Assembly (NCBI RefSeq): GCF_017994015.1
Contig: NZ_JAGOLP010000007.1
Coordinates: 41,793-105,792 of the forward strand
DNA: 64,000 nt
DNA from: Ferrovibrio sp.
Lineage (GTDB): Bacteria; Pseudomonadota; Alphaproteobacteria; Ferrovibrionales; Ferrovibrionaceae
Direction: 5' to 3'
Shown: one piece after another, positions 19,597 to 27,830 of the stretch
Layout: every line of letters begins with the position of its first letter
Numbering within the stretch: position 1 is the stretch's first letter
The notes under the pieces: generated by a model
The model's database searches: none
Seen by the model: the letters and a program-made list of their open reading frames with translations, nothing else
Told to the model about the DNA's origin: nothing
Position numbers and translations under genes: made by a program

Positions 19597-20340
19597 ATGG
19601 CCCGCACGCTGCCCCTGCCCCGCCGCATGATCGCCGCCTGGCGCCGGCTTGGCATGGGTCGGCGGCGGCGCCTGGCGGAAAGCGAACCCGGCCTGCCCGC
19701 CACCCTGGCGCTGCATGACCTGCCGCTGGCGGTGCTGGATACCGAGACCACCGGACTCAATCCGCTGAAGGATCGCATCGTCAGCATCGGCGGCCTGCAT
19801 TGGCGCCAGGATGCCGCCGAAGCCTTGCAGCTTGACCTGCGGGTGCATCCCGGCCGCCCGATCCCGGCCAGCGCCACGCGCATACACGGCATCGACAATG
19901 CCGCCGTGGCCGCCGCACCGCCCTTTGCCCTGATCGGCGGTATGGTGATCCGCTTCTGGCAGCATCGTGTATTGCTGGGCCACAATATCGGCTTTGACCT
20001 GGCCTTGCTCCGAGCCGAGGCCGAGCGGGCCAGGCTGCCATTTCGCCGCCCGCCAGCCGCACTGGATATCGGCCTGCTTTATGCCGCACTATTTCCGCGT
20101 GAACAGAGCTATACGCTGGAAGGCATCGCCGCACGGCTGGATGTGCATATCCAGCACCGCCATGAAGCCCTGGGCGATTGCGAAACCGCAGCGGCCTTGT
20201 GGTGTGCCTTGCGGCCACATCTTGCCGCCCAGGGCGTCGGCACCTTGGGGGCGGCGCGTGAATTGATGTGCCGGCCGCGCGATCTGGTGTTCAACCAGCG
20301 CCAGGCCGGCTGGGCGCTAGATCTGCTGCTGCCGGAATAG
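19597..20340 (+). CDS. DnaQ-like 3'-5' exonuclease (DEDDh)
   Basis: 247 residues. After a basic N-terminus the exonuclease fold begins with VLDTETTGLNPLKDRIVSIG (Exo I, the two acidic residues of DTE), then HNIGFDLALL (Exo II) and HEALGDCETAA (Exo III, DEDDh-type His and Asp). The fold matches the polymerase III epsilon proofreading domain, but the protein is a stand-alone version found beside DUF4212/SSS symporters. Its role there is unknown; an RNA or nucleotide target is as likely as DNA. It is followed after 4 bases by the CBS-DUF294 gene. Confidence 0.88.
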   Translation: MARTLPLPRRMIAAWRRLGMGRRRRLAESEPGLPATLALHDLPLAVLDTETTGLNPLKDRIVSIGGLHWRQDAAEALQLDLRVHPGRPIPASATRIHGIDNAAVAAAPPFALIGGMVIRFWQHRVLLGHNIGFDLALLRAEAERARLPFRRPPAALDIGLLYAALFPREQSYTLEGIAARLDVHIQHRHEALGDCETAAALWCALRPHLAAQGVGTLGAARELMCRPRDLVFNQRQAGWALDLLLPE

Positions 20341-20344
20341 CGCC

Positions 20345-21775
20345 ATGTCAGACAGCCCGCACCTGCTTGATCCCGGCCCCTATCGCAAACGCATCGGCAG
20401 TTTGATGCGCCGCCCGGCCACCAGCCTTGATCTTAGCTGCAGCCTGGCTGATGCGGCGCAATTGATGGCCGCACAGAATATCGGCGCCCTGCTGGTGAGC
20501 GAGTATGAACGCCCGGTCGGCATCCTGACCGAACGTGACCTGACCCGGGCACTGGCCCGGCTTGGCGCGGCTGCTGCCGACCTGCCGGTGGGCCAGGCGA
20601 TGACACGCGGCATCATCAGCCTGCCGGAAGATGCCTTGCTGTTCCGCGCCATCGGCCGTATGCGGCGGCTCAATCTGCGCTATCTGGCAGTCACCGACGG
20701 GCGCGGCGATTATGTCGGCATGGTTTCGGCACGCGCCTTGCTGCGCCAGCGCGCCGCCGAGGCGCAGAGTGTCAGCGACGGCATAGAGGGCGCCAGCGAT
20801 GCTGCCAGCCTGGGCGCGGTGCGCGCCGCCCTGCCCGATCTATGCCGCGCCCTGCTGGAAGAAAAACTCAGCCCCAGCGAAATCGCCGCCGTGATCAGCG
20901 GCATCTATGCCGATATCACCACCCGCGCCGCCAGTCTGGTGGAAGCGCAATTGCAGGCCGAGAACGATCCCGCCCCGGCGCCCTGGTGTTTGCTGATGCT
21001 GGGCTCGGGCGGGCGCGGTGAAAGCCTGCTGGTGCCGGATCAGGACAATGCCATCATCCAGGCTGGCAGCAGCGAGGATGACGGCTGGTATGCCCGCGCC
21101 GGCAAGCGTATTTCCGACTTGCTGGATACCGCCGGCATTCCCTATTGCAAGGGCGGCGTGATGGCGATGAACACGGCCTGGCGCGGTGCCCAGGGGCAGT
21201 GGCGCGCCCGCGTGGTGGAATGGGTGCGGCGGCATTCTGCGGAAGCCCTGCTCAACGTGGATATCTTCTTTGACTTGCAGCCGATTCATGGCGAACGCCG
21301 GCTGGGCGAGCAATTACGCAGTGAAGCCCTGGCTGCCGCCCGCGCTTCGCCGCTTTTCCTGCGCCTGCTGGCCGAACAGGCGGCACAGATTCATCCCGCC
21401 ATCGGCCTGTTTGGCCGCCTGGTGGAAAAGGAAGGCTTGGTTGATCTCAAGCTGGGCGGCCTGCTGCCGCTGGTCAGCGCCGCCCGCTGCATGGCGCTAA
21501 AGCTCGGCCTGCCCGCCACCGCCACCCAGGCGCGGCTGCGCGGCGCCGCCGAGTTGGGCCATATCAGCACCGAAGATCTGGAAGGCCTGCTCAAGGCGCA
21601 TGAACTGATCCTCGGCCTGCTGCTGCGCCAGCAACTGGCCGATCTTGCCGCTGGCCGCAAGCCTGGCAGCCGCTTGCCGGTGGCTGCCATCAGCAAGGCC
21701 GACCGCGCCAGGCTGAAAGCGGCGCTGCGGCATCTGGAAATGCTGCCCGACATGGTGCGCAACGTGCTGACTTAG
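20345..21775 (+). CDS. CBS-domain / DUF294 putative nucleotidyltransferase
   Basis: 476 residues. Two CBS repeats (about 18-70 and 80-135; GALLVSEYERPVGILTERDL and LRYLAVTDGRGDYVGMVSARAL) form a nucleotide-sensing Bateman module. A DUF294 nucleotidyltransferase-like domain follows with LLMLGSGGRGESLLVPDQDNAII, the GS-x(n)-D-x-D pattern, and a helical substrate-binding domain at the C-terminus. It resembles the GlnD/KNTase class. The arrangement suggests an adenylate-responsive regulator of the neighbouring symporter; that is inference from conserved context. A typical companion of DUF4212-SSS loci. Confidence 0.88.
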   Translation: MSDSPHLLDPGPYRKRIGSLMRRPATSLDLSCSLADAAQLMAAQNIGALLVSEYERPVGILTERDLTRALARLGAAAADLPVGQAMTRGIISLPEDALLFRAIGRMRRLNLRYLAVTDGRGDYVGMVSARALLRQRAAEAQSVSDGIEGASDAASLGAVRAALPDLCRALLEEKLSPSEIAAVISGIYADITTRAASLVEAQLQAENDPAPAPWCLLMLGSGGRGESLLVPDQDNAIIQAGSSEDDGWYARAGKRISDLLDTAGIPYCKGGVMAMNTAWRGAQGQWRARVVEWVRRHSAEALLNVDIFFDLQPIHGERRLGEQLRSEALAAARASPLFLRLLAEQAAQIHPAIGLFGRLVEKEGLVDLKLGGLLPLVSAARCMALKLGLPATATQARLRGAAELGHISTEDLEGLLKAHELILGLLLRQQLADLAAGRKPGSRLPVAAISKADRARLKAALRHLEMLPDMVRNVLT

Positions 21776-21835
21776 ATCAAGGCGCACTGATAGCTGAAGC
21801 GGCAGAATGGCGCGCAGCAAAAGAAGGATGCAGCG

Positions 21836-22048
21836 ATGAGCGCCTATCAACTGGTCAACAAGCATGTCGAAGCCGCCTTGGCCGAAGCCCAGGCCGCCGG
21901 CATGGCGCCGGAAACCATCGCCAGCAATCTGCTGGCCGAAGCCGTGCGTATCCTCAAACAGCATCGACCGCTCGACAATGTGCGTTCGGAATTGCAATTC
22001 GCCATCGAAAATCTGGAAGACCGCGATTACGAATTCATGCGGCCGTGA
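21836..22048 (+). CDS. Small conserved-looking helical protein
   Basis: 70 residues, all helical by appearance (YQLVNKHVEAALAEAQAAG, then IASNLLAEAVRILKQ and an acidic ELQFAIENLEDRDYEF tail). It begins after AAGGATGCAGCG, a usable ribosome-binding site. I do not recognise a family. It converges with the IclR regulator gene (7-base gap). It could be co-transcribed with the CBS-DUF294 gene 60 bases upstream. Confidence 0.65.
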   Translation: MSAYQLVNKHVEAALAEAQAAGMAPETIASNLLAEAVRILKQHRPLDNVRSELQFAIENLEDRDYEFMRP

Positions 22049-22055
22049 TGGAGCG

Positions 22056-22877
22056 TCAGCCGCCGAGCATGCCACGCAGCCTGGCGCCGATGGCGGCCAG
22101 GCGCGGGCCAATATCCTCCAGCAGTTTTTTGCGCGGCAGCAGATAGGCCGGGCCGCCGCAATTGAGCGCGAAACTGAGCGCGCCGCCGCCGCCATCCACC
22201 GGCACGCCGACGGCATTCACATCTGGCTGCCATTCGCCCATCGACATGGTGAAGCCGTATTCCGCCAGATCGCGCCGCGCCTGATTGATGCCCAGTTCAA
22301 CACTGGGCCAGCTTTGCGGCTCGCGCGCGGCGATATCCTGCAACAGCGGCGCGCGTTCGGCCGGCGCCAACGCGGCAATATAGGCGCGCCCCATCGCCGA
22401 GGTGCCGATGCGGATGCGGGCGCCGATATCCATGGTGAGATGAACCACGCCGCTGGAACGGCAGACTTCGACATACACCATCGACAGCCCATCGCGCTGA
22501 CCCAGAGCCACGGTGACACCGGCATAATCGGCCAGTTCCTGCATCAGCGGGCGCGCCATGTCGCGGATGCCGGTGGCGCCCAGATAGGAAAAGCCTAGAC
22601 CCAGCACGCCGGCACCCAGCCGGTATTTGCCGGCTTCGGGCAGATAGACCAGATAGCCCAGGCGGCTCAATGTGTAGGTCAGCCGCGATACCGTGGCCTT
22701 GGGCAGCCCGGTGCGCTGCGCCAGATCCAGATTGCCAAGCTGGGCATCGTTGCGGCGGAAGGCGCGCAGCACATCCAGGCCACGCGCCAGCGCCGTCACC
22801 ATATTGGGATCGTTGTCGGCCCCGGCAGCCTCGCCATGCCCGGCAATCGGCAGCAGGGCGGCTTCGCGTTTGCGCAT
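22056..22877 (-). CDS. IclR-family transcriptional regulator
   Basis: 273 residues from ATG 22877; a start at 22904 would overlap the upstream gene and lacks support. The N-terminal winged helix (about 27-85; ALARGLDVLRAF, LDLAQRTGLPKATVSRLTYTLSRLGYL) is the IclR DNA-binding domain. The C-terminal effector domain has the typical IGTSAMGRAYIAAL, and DVNAVGVPVDGGGGALSFALNC near its end. It is the last gene of the minus-strand acyl-CoA operon and probably controls it in response to a pathway acid or CoA ester. A likely operator is the half-site cluster at 27737-27775. Confidence 0.92.
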   Translation of the reverse strand: MRKREAALLPIAGHGEAAGADNDPNMVTALARGLDVLRAFRRNDAQLGNLDLAQRTGLPKATVSRLTYTLSRLGYLVYLPEAGKYRLGAGVLGLGFSYLGATGIRDMARPLMQELADYAGVTVALGQRDGLSMVYVEVCRSSGVVHLTMDIGARIRIGTSAMGRAYIAALAPAERAPLLQDIAAREPQSWPSVELGINQARRDLAEYGFTMSMGEWQPDVNAVGVPVDGGGGALSFALNCGGPAYLLPRKKLLEDIGPRLAAIGARLRGMLGG

Positions 22878-22881
22878 GCGC

Positions 22882-23646
22882 TCAGCCGATGGTGACGCCG
22901 CCATCAGCCACGATCACCTGGCCGGTGATGAAGCTGGCGGCAGGCGAGGCCAGAAAGGCAACGATGCCGCCGATTTCCTCCGGCTCGCCGATGCGGCGCA
23001 GCGGCGTGGTGCTGGTGCGCTGTTTCAGATTGGCTTCATCTTCCCACAAGGCACGAGCAAAATCGGTTTTCACCAAGCCCGGCGCCACGCAGTTGACGCG
23101 GATATTCTGCGCCCCCCATTCCACTGCCAGATTCCGCGCCAGGGCAAAATCCGCTGCCTTGGAAATGCCATAGCCGCCGATCACCGGCGTGCCGCGAATG
23201 CCGGCGATGGATGATACGATCACCATGGCGCCGCCGCCGCGCTTCGCCATGCCGGGCAGCACCAGATTAGCCAGCCAGATGCTGCTTTTCACATTGGCAT
23301 GCATGATCTTGTCAAAGGCTTCATCGCCCAGATTGCCGAGCGGGCCGTAAACCGGGTTGATCGCCGCGTTGCAGACCAGGATATCCACCTGGCCCCAGGC
23401 GCGTTCGGTTTCGGCAATCAACGCCTCCACTTCCGGCTTGCGCGAGATATTGCACGGCAGCACCAAAGCCTCGCCGCCCTTGGCGCGGATTTCCTCTGCC
23501 ACAACCTCGCAGGGCTCGGCCTTGCGCGCCGAGATCACCACCTTGGCGCCAACCGCCGCCAGGGCATGCGCCGCAGCGCGACCGATGCCCTTGCTGGAGC
23601 CAGTGATCACCGCCACCTTGCCGCTGAGATCAAATGGATGGCTCAT
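22882..23646 (-). CDS. Short-chain dehydrogenase/reductase
   Basis: 254 residues of the classical SDR fold: cofactor motif TGSSKGIG, NAAINP (usually NAG), catalytic Ser in VSSIAG and Tyr/Lys in YGISKA, ending VIVADGGVTIG. It probably oxidises a 3-hydroxyacyl-CoA or a related alcohol in the surrounding pathway, with NAD(P). The absence of an acidic residue after the second strand cannot by itself decide NAD versus NADP. Its start overlaps the stop of the upstream acyl-CoA dehydrogenase gene by ATGA (23643-23646). Confidence 0.9.
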   Translation of the reverse strand: MSHPFDLSGKVAVITGSSKGIGRAAAHALAAVGAKVVISARKAEPCEVVAEEIRAKGGEALVLPCNISRKPEVEALIAETERAWGQVDILVCNAAINPVYGPLGNLGDEAFDKIMHANVKSSIWLANLVLPGMAKRGGGAMVIVSSIAGIRGTPVIGGYGISKAADFALARNLAVEWGAQNIRVNCVAPGLVKTDFARALWEDEANLKQRTSTTPLRRIGEPEEIGGIVAFLASPAASFITGQVIVADGGVTIG

Positions 23647-24797
23647 GCCGCATCCTCCTGGCGCTGCAACAGGCCGCCGGCAGCGGCCAGCATGCCGATA
23701 TGATGATCGGCATCGCCAAACAGCGTGTCGATCATGGTCAGGCGCTTGAAGTAATGCCCGGCGGCATATTCCATGGTCAGGCCGATGCCGCCATGCAACT
23801 GCACCGCCTGCTGGCCAACAAAGCGCCCGGAACGGCCGATCTGGATCTTGGCTGCCTGCATGTTGCGGTGGCGCTCATCGGCATCAGCTTCCTGCACCAT
23901 CATGCAGGCCAGCATCGCCATCGAGCGCGCCTGTTCCAGCGCCACAAACATTTCCGCGCCACGATGCTGCAACACCTGGAAATTACCAATCGCTGTGCCG
24001 AATTGCTGGCGCGTCTTGAGATAATCGATGGTCAGGTCATGCAGCTTCGCCATCGCGCCCACCGCTTCGGCGGCCAGGGCGGCAATGGCTTCATCCACCA
24101 CCTGCTCGATCAGCTCAATCCCGCCCAGCAATTGCCGCTCGGCGCCGATACGCACATTATTCAGTTCCACCTCGGCGGCCCGTTGGCCATCCTGGGTCGG
24201 ATAGCCGCGCCGGCTCAGGCCCGGTGCATCGGCATCCACGATGAACAGGCCGATGCCATCGCGGTCGCGCTCAGCGCCCGCAAGCCGCGCTGAAATAATC
24301 AGCTTGTCGGCACTGTCGCCATGCAGCACCACGCCCTTGGCGCCGTTCAATACAAAGCCGCCAGCTTCCGCCCGCGCCGTAGTGGCCACGGAAGCCAGAT
24401 CATAACGCGCATGGCGTTCGGTATGGGCGAAGGCCAGCAAAAGCTCGCCGCCAATCAGGCCGGGCAGGATGGCTTCGCGCTGCGCCGCGCTGCCGCCATG
24501 GCGCAGCAGCCCGCCACCCAGCACGATGGAAGCCAGGTAAGGCTCCAGCACCAGACTGCTGCCAAAGGCTTCCATCAGGATCATGGTTTCCACCGGGCCG
24601 CCGCCAAAGCCGCCATCGGCTTCGGCAAAGGGCAGGCCGAGGAAACCCAATTCGGCGAATTGCCGCCACATCTCGCGGCTGAAACCACCTTCATTGCGGG
24701 CATAGGCCTTGCGCTGCTCAAAGCCATATTCGCCAGCCATCAGGCGGTCGACGGAATCCTTGAGCATGCGCTGTTCGTCGTTGAGATCAAAATCCAT
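23643..24797 (-). CDS. Acyl-CoA dehydrogenase, PimD-like small subunit
   Basis: 384 residues of the acyl-CoA dehydrogenase fold. FAD-contacting segments TRQQFGTAIGNFQVLQHR and QLHGGIGLT are present, but the active-site loop reads TLFGDADHHI, so the YEGT-type catalytic Glu is absent. Such divergent chains work as one half of a two-gene enzyme, as in PimC/PimD or FadE28/FadE29. It is preceded by the large-subunit gene with a 3-base gap. The sequence is closest in style to pimeloyl-CoA dehydrogenase small subunits, a label based on family recognition and not proof of substrate. Confidence 0.87.
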   Translation of the reverse strand: MDFDLNDEQRMLKDSVDRLMAGEYGFEQRKAYARNEGGFSREMWRQFAELGFLGLPFAEADGGFGGGPVETMILMEAFGSSLVLEPYLASIVLGGGLLRHGGSAAQREAILPGLIGGELLLAFAHTERHARYDLASVATTARAEAGGFVLNGAKGVVLHGDSADKLIISARLAGAERDRDGIGLFIVDADAPGLSRRGYPTQDGQRAAEVELNNVRIGAERQLLGGIELIEQVVDEAIAALAAEAVGAMAKLHDLTIDYLKTRQQFGTAIGNFQVLQHRGAEMFVALEQARSMAMLACMMVQEADADERHRNMQAAKIQIGRSGRFVGQQAVQLHGGIGLTMEYAAGHYFKRLTMIDTLFGDADHHIGMLAAAGGLLQRQEDAA

Positions 24798-24800
24798 GAT

Positions 24801-26000
24801 TCACAGCCCCAGAATTGCTTTGGCGATGATGTTTTTCTGAATCTCGTTCGAACCGCCGTAGATCGAGACCTTGCGATAATTGAAGTAACCCGGTGCCACC
24901 GGCCCGGCCAGTTCCGGCCCGATGGGTGGCAGGTTGCGGCCTTCAAGTGCGCCCTCTTCAAACGGCAGCGCATAAGGCCCAACCGCTTCGAGTAGCAATT
25001 CAGTGGCAACCTGCTGCAATTCCGAGCCCTTGATTTTGAGGATTGAGGAAGCCGGATCGGGCTTGCCCTTGGCGCGCTTGGCCTCGTTGGCGACAACGCG
25101 CAACTGCGTGATCTCCAGCGCCTTCAGCTCCACTTCCAGCTGGGTCAGCTTTTCCATGAAGCGACGATTTTCGATCAGCGGCCGGCCGGCATCGCGCTCC
25201 TCGGCGGCAAGCTGGCGGATGCGGCGGATACGCTCCTTGGTCATGCCGATCCGGGCAATTCCGGTGCGTTCATTGCCCAGCAGGAATTTGGCGTAATCCC
25301 AGCCGCGCCCCTCCTGGCCCACCAGATTCTCGGCCGGCACGCGCACATCGTCGAAGAACACTTCATTCACTTCGCTGCCGCCATCGATCAACTGGATCGG
25401 CCGAACCGTGATGCCCGGGGTTTTCATGTCGATCAGCAGGAAGGAAATGCCAACCTGCTTCTTCACCGTGGCATCGGTGCGGCAAAGGCAGAAAATCCAG
25501 TCAGCATGCTGGCCCAAGGTGGTCCAGGTCTTCTGGCCGTTGACGATATAAAAATCGCCCTCACGCCGCGCCGTGGTTTTCAGCGAAGCCAGGTCGGAAC
25601 CGGCACCCGGCTCGGAAAAGCCCTGGCACCACCAGTCATCCAGATTGGCGATGCGTGGCAGGAAGCGCTTTTTCTGCGCCTCATTGCCGAATTCGATTAT
25701 CACCGGCCCAACCATGCTGACACCGAAGGGCAGCATCTGCGGCGCCGGCGCCTGCTGCAATTCGTCGCCGAAGATATATTGCTGCACCGGGCTCCAGCCG
25801 GTGCCACCCCATTCCTTGGGCCAATGCGGCACCGCCCAGCCCTTCTGATTGAGGATACGGGTCCAGGTGACCATATCCTCTTTGGATGGGCTGCGGCCTT
25901 CCGACAATTTGCGCTGGATACTGTCAGGCAGAGCCTGCTTGAAAAAGGCACGCACTTCATCGCGGAAGGCGATTTCCTCAGGGGTGAAACGCAAATCCAT
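24801..26000 (-). CDS. Acyl-CoA dehydrogenase, PimC-like large subunit
   Basis: 399 residues. The middle domain has WWCQGFSEPGAGSDLASLKT and NGQKTWTTLGQHADW, the flavin- and substrate-binding strands seen in the PimC branch. The C-terminal loop is SIYGGSNEIQKNII, where the usual YEGT glutamate is Gly. The C-terminal domain lacks the FAD-binding RxxFG segment, which its small-subunit partner supplies, as expected of a heteromer. It probably oxidises a bulky, cyclic or dicarboxylic acyl-CoA and passes electrons to ETF. It is 11 bases downstream of the acyl-CoA ligase gene. Confidence 0.9.
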   Translation of the reverse strand: MDLRFTPEEIAFRDEVRAFFKQALPDSIQRKLSEGRSPSKEDMVTWTRILNQKGWAVPHWPKEWGGTGWSPVQQYIFGDELQQAPAPQMLPFGVSMVGPVIIEFGNEAQKKRFLPRIANLDDWWCQGFSEPGAGSDLASLKTTARREGDFYIVNGQKTWTTLGQHADWIFCLCRTDATVKKQVGISFLLIDMKTPGITVRPIQLIDGGSEVNEVFFDDVRVPAENLVGQEGRGWDYAKFLLGNERTGIARIGMTKERIRRIRQLAAEERDAGRPLIENRRFMEKLTQLEVELKALEITQLRVVANEAKRAKGKPDPASSILKIKGSELQQVATELLLEAVGPYALPFEEGALEGRNLPPIGPELAGPVAPGYFNYRKVSIYGGSNEIQKNIIAKAILGL

Positions 26001-26011
26001 TCTGTCTCTCC

Positions 26012-27694
26012 TTACCCTTGTGTCTTGGCGCGTTCTTCGTCGCGCAATTCTTTTTTCGATAGTTTGCCCACCGGGGTGCGCGGCAGCGCGTCGCGGAATT
26101 CCAGCGCCGCCGGCATTTCATGGCGCCCGATCTTGTCAGCCAGAAACTGCTTCAGCTCATCCAGCGAAAATTCGGCCTGGCCCGGGCGCAAGGTGATGAA
26201 GGCCTTGGCGGCCTCGCCGCGATACCCATCCGGCACACCAATCACCAGCACTTCCGCCACTGCGGGATGTTCGTAAATCGCCTGCTCGATCAATTGCGGA
26301 TAGACGTTGAAGCCACCCGAAATGATCATGTCCTTCTTGCGATCCACCAGATAGAAATAGCCATCGGCATCCATGTGCCCGATATCGCCGGTGAGGAAAT
26401 AGCCATCGACGAAAGAGGCCGCGGTTTCCTCCGGCCGGTTCCAGTAGCCGGGCGTGACATTCGGCCCCTTGATGCGCAATTCACCGCTCTGATTCGGCCC
26501 CAGGCGGCGGCGTGGATCGTCGAGCGCCACCACATCCATTTCAATGCCGGGCAAAGGCAGCCCCACCGAGCCGGGCTTATGCGGGCCATGCTTGAGATGC
26601 GCGGTGCCAGCCGGCGAGGTTTCGGTCATGCCCCAGCCGCCGCCCAAACGCTGGCCGGTGAGTTTCTCGAACCGCGCCGCCACTTCCACCGGCAAAGGCG
26701 CACCGCCCGAGCCGCAATGTTCCAGCGAGGAAAAATCGCGCGTCTCGATGCCGGGGAAATTAGCCAGGGCAATCCACATTGTCGGCACGCCGGGAAACGC
26801 CGTGGCGCGTTTCACCTCGATATCATGCAAGGTGGTTTCCACATCGAAGCGCGGCCGCAGCAGGATTTCACCGCCGGCCGAGAGCTGGCGCAGCAGGATC
26901 GTGGTCAGCGCATAGATGTGAAACAGCGGCAGCACGCCGATGACACGCTGGCGCTGCGACACCTGCTCGCCCTGGCCGTTATACCATTCATCATAAATCG
27001 CCAGCGCCGCCGTGAGATTGGCATGGGTGAGCATGGCGCCCTTGGCCCGCCCGGTGGTGCCGCCGGTATATTGCAGCAAGGCCACAGCTTCCGGCTTCAC
27101 CTCCGGCCAGGCAACGGGCAATGGTGCTTCGGCAACGAAAGCATCAAAACCGACCAGGCCGGGTTGTTGCGGCAGCGACATCAATGCTGCCGCCGGCAGA
27201 CCCCAGGCGGCTTCGCTGGCCACCACCAGGCGTTCCACCGCGCCGGCGGCTTGCAGCTTCAGCGCCATGCCCAGCAGGCCCGGATAATCCACTGTCAGCA
27301 GCAGGCTGGCGCCGCTATCGCTCAGCTTATGCGCCAGTTCACGCTCGGCATCCAGCGGGCTGAGATGCGTCACCCGCACGCCCGCCAGGGCCGCGCCCAG
27401 AAAGGCAATCGGATGATAGGGCGTGTTGGGCAAATAGAGCGCAATCGTGCTGCCCGGCCCCAGCCCGGCACGCAGCAAAGCAGCGGCAAAGCCCTCGGCG
27501 CGGCGGCCGAATGCGGCAAAGTCGATACTATGGTCGCGATATTCCAGGAAGGGCCGGCTGGCATAATCACGCACCGCCTGACGCAGCACATCACCGAGAG
27601 AGCGGCTTGGAATCGGCAAGTCCCAGCGCATGCCGGGCGGATAGGATTTCTCCCAGATGAAGGGCCGCGTTGCCGCGCCCGTTTCTGTTGCCAT
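26012..27694 (-). CDS. AMP-forming acyl-CoA ligase
   Basis: 560 residues of the ANL superfamily. Motifs in order: P-loop YTGGTTGRAKGAM, GGWGMTETSPAG, YFLTGDIGHMDADGYF, the hinge VDRKKDMIISGGFNVYP, and the A10 lysine in PRTPVGKLSKKEL. It activates a carboxylic acid to its CoA thioester with ATP, and so is the entry step of the locus. ATG 27694 has GGGAGG upstream. It is the first gene of the minus-strand operon (ligase, two dehydrogenase subunits, SDR, IclR). Chain length or ring preference cannot be read from the sequence. Confidence 0.93.
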   Translation of the reverse strand: MATETGAATRPFIWEKSYPPGMRWDLPIPSRSLGDVLRQAVRDYASRPFLEYRDHSIDFAAFGRRAEGFAAALLRAGLGPGSTIALYLPNTPYHPIAFLGAALAGVRVTHLSPLDAERELAHKLSDSGASLLLTVDYPGLLGMALKLQAAGAVERLVVASEAAWGLPAAALMSLPQQPGLVGFDAFVAEAPLPVAWPEVKPEAVALLQYTGGTTGRAKGAMLTHANLTAALAIYDEWYNGQGEQVSQRQRVIGVLPLFHIYALTTILLRQLSAGGEILLRPRFDVETTLHDIEVKRATAFPGVPTMWIALANFPGIETRDFSSLEHCGSGGAPLPVEVAARFEKLTGQRLGGGWGMTETSPAGTAHLKHGPHKPGSVGLPLPGIEMDVVALDDPRRRLGPNQSGELRIKGPNVTPGYWNRPEETAASFVDGYFLTGDIGHMDADGYFYLVDRKKDMIISGGFNVYPQLIEQAIYEHPAVAEVLVIGVPDGYRGEAAKAFITLRPGQAEFSLDELKQFLADKIGRHEMPAALEFRDALPRTPVGKLSKKELRDEERAKTQG

Positions 27695-27736
27695 GGACCA
27701 GTCCTCCCAGCATATCGGCGGATTTTTCTGCGTTAT

Positions 27737-27775
27737 ATTCCGCATGATGGAATATTGTTCCGATATTTACTGGAA
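27737..27775. promoter_or_regulatory. Cluster of four GGAA/TTCC half-sites, candidate IclR-family operator
   Basis: In the divergent promoter, half-sites alternate: ATTCC (27737-27741), GGAAT (27749-27753), TTCC (27758-27761), TGGAA (27771-27775). The middle pair gives the palindrome GGAA-N5-TTCC, close to the TGGAA...TTCCA pattern known for IclR. Binding by the local IclR protein is inferred. Confidence 0.5.
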
Positions 27776-27830
27776 AACCTAAGCACAGCCTGTATGCTTG
27801 TCAATGAAAAGACTTGAGGGGGAAGCCCGG

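Noticed and set aside
26120..27817. 565-codon frame opposite the acyl-CoA ligase
   Set aside because: Low-complexity Gln/His/Arg translation; shadow of the ligase gene.
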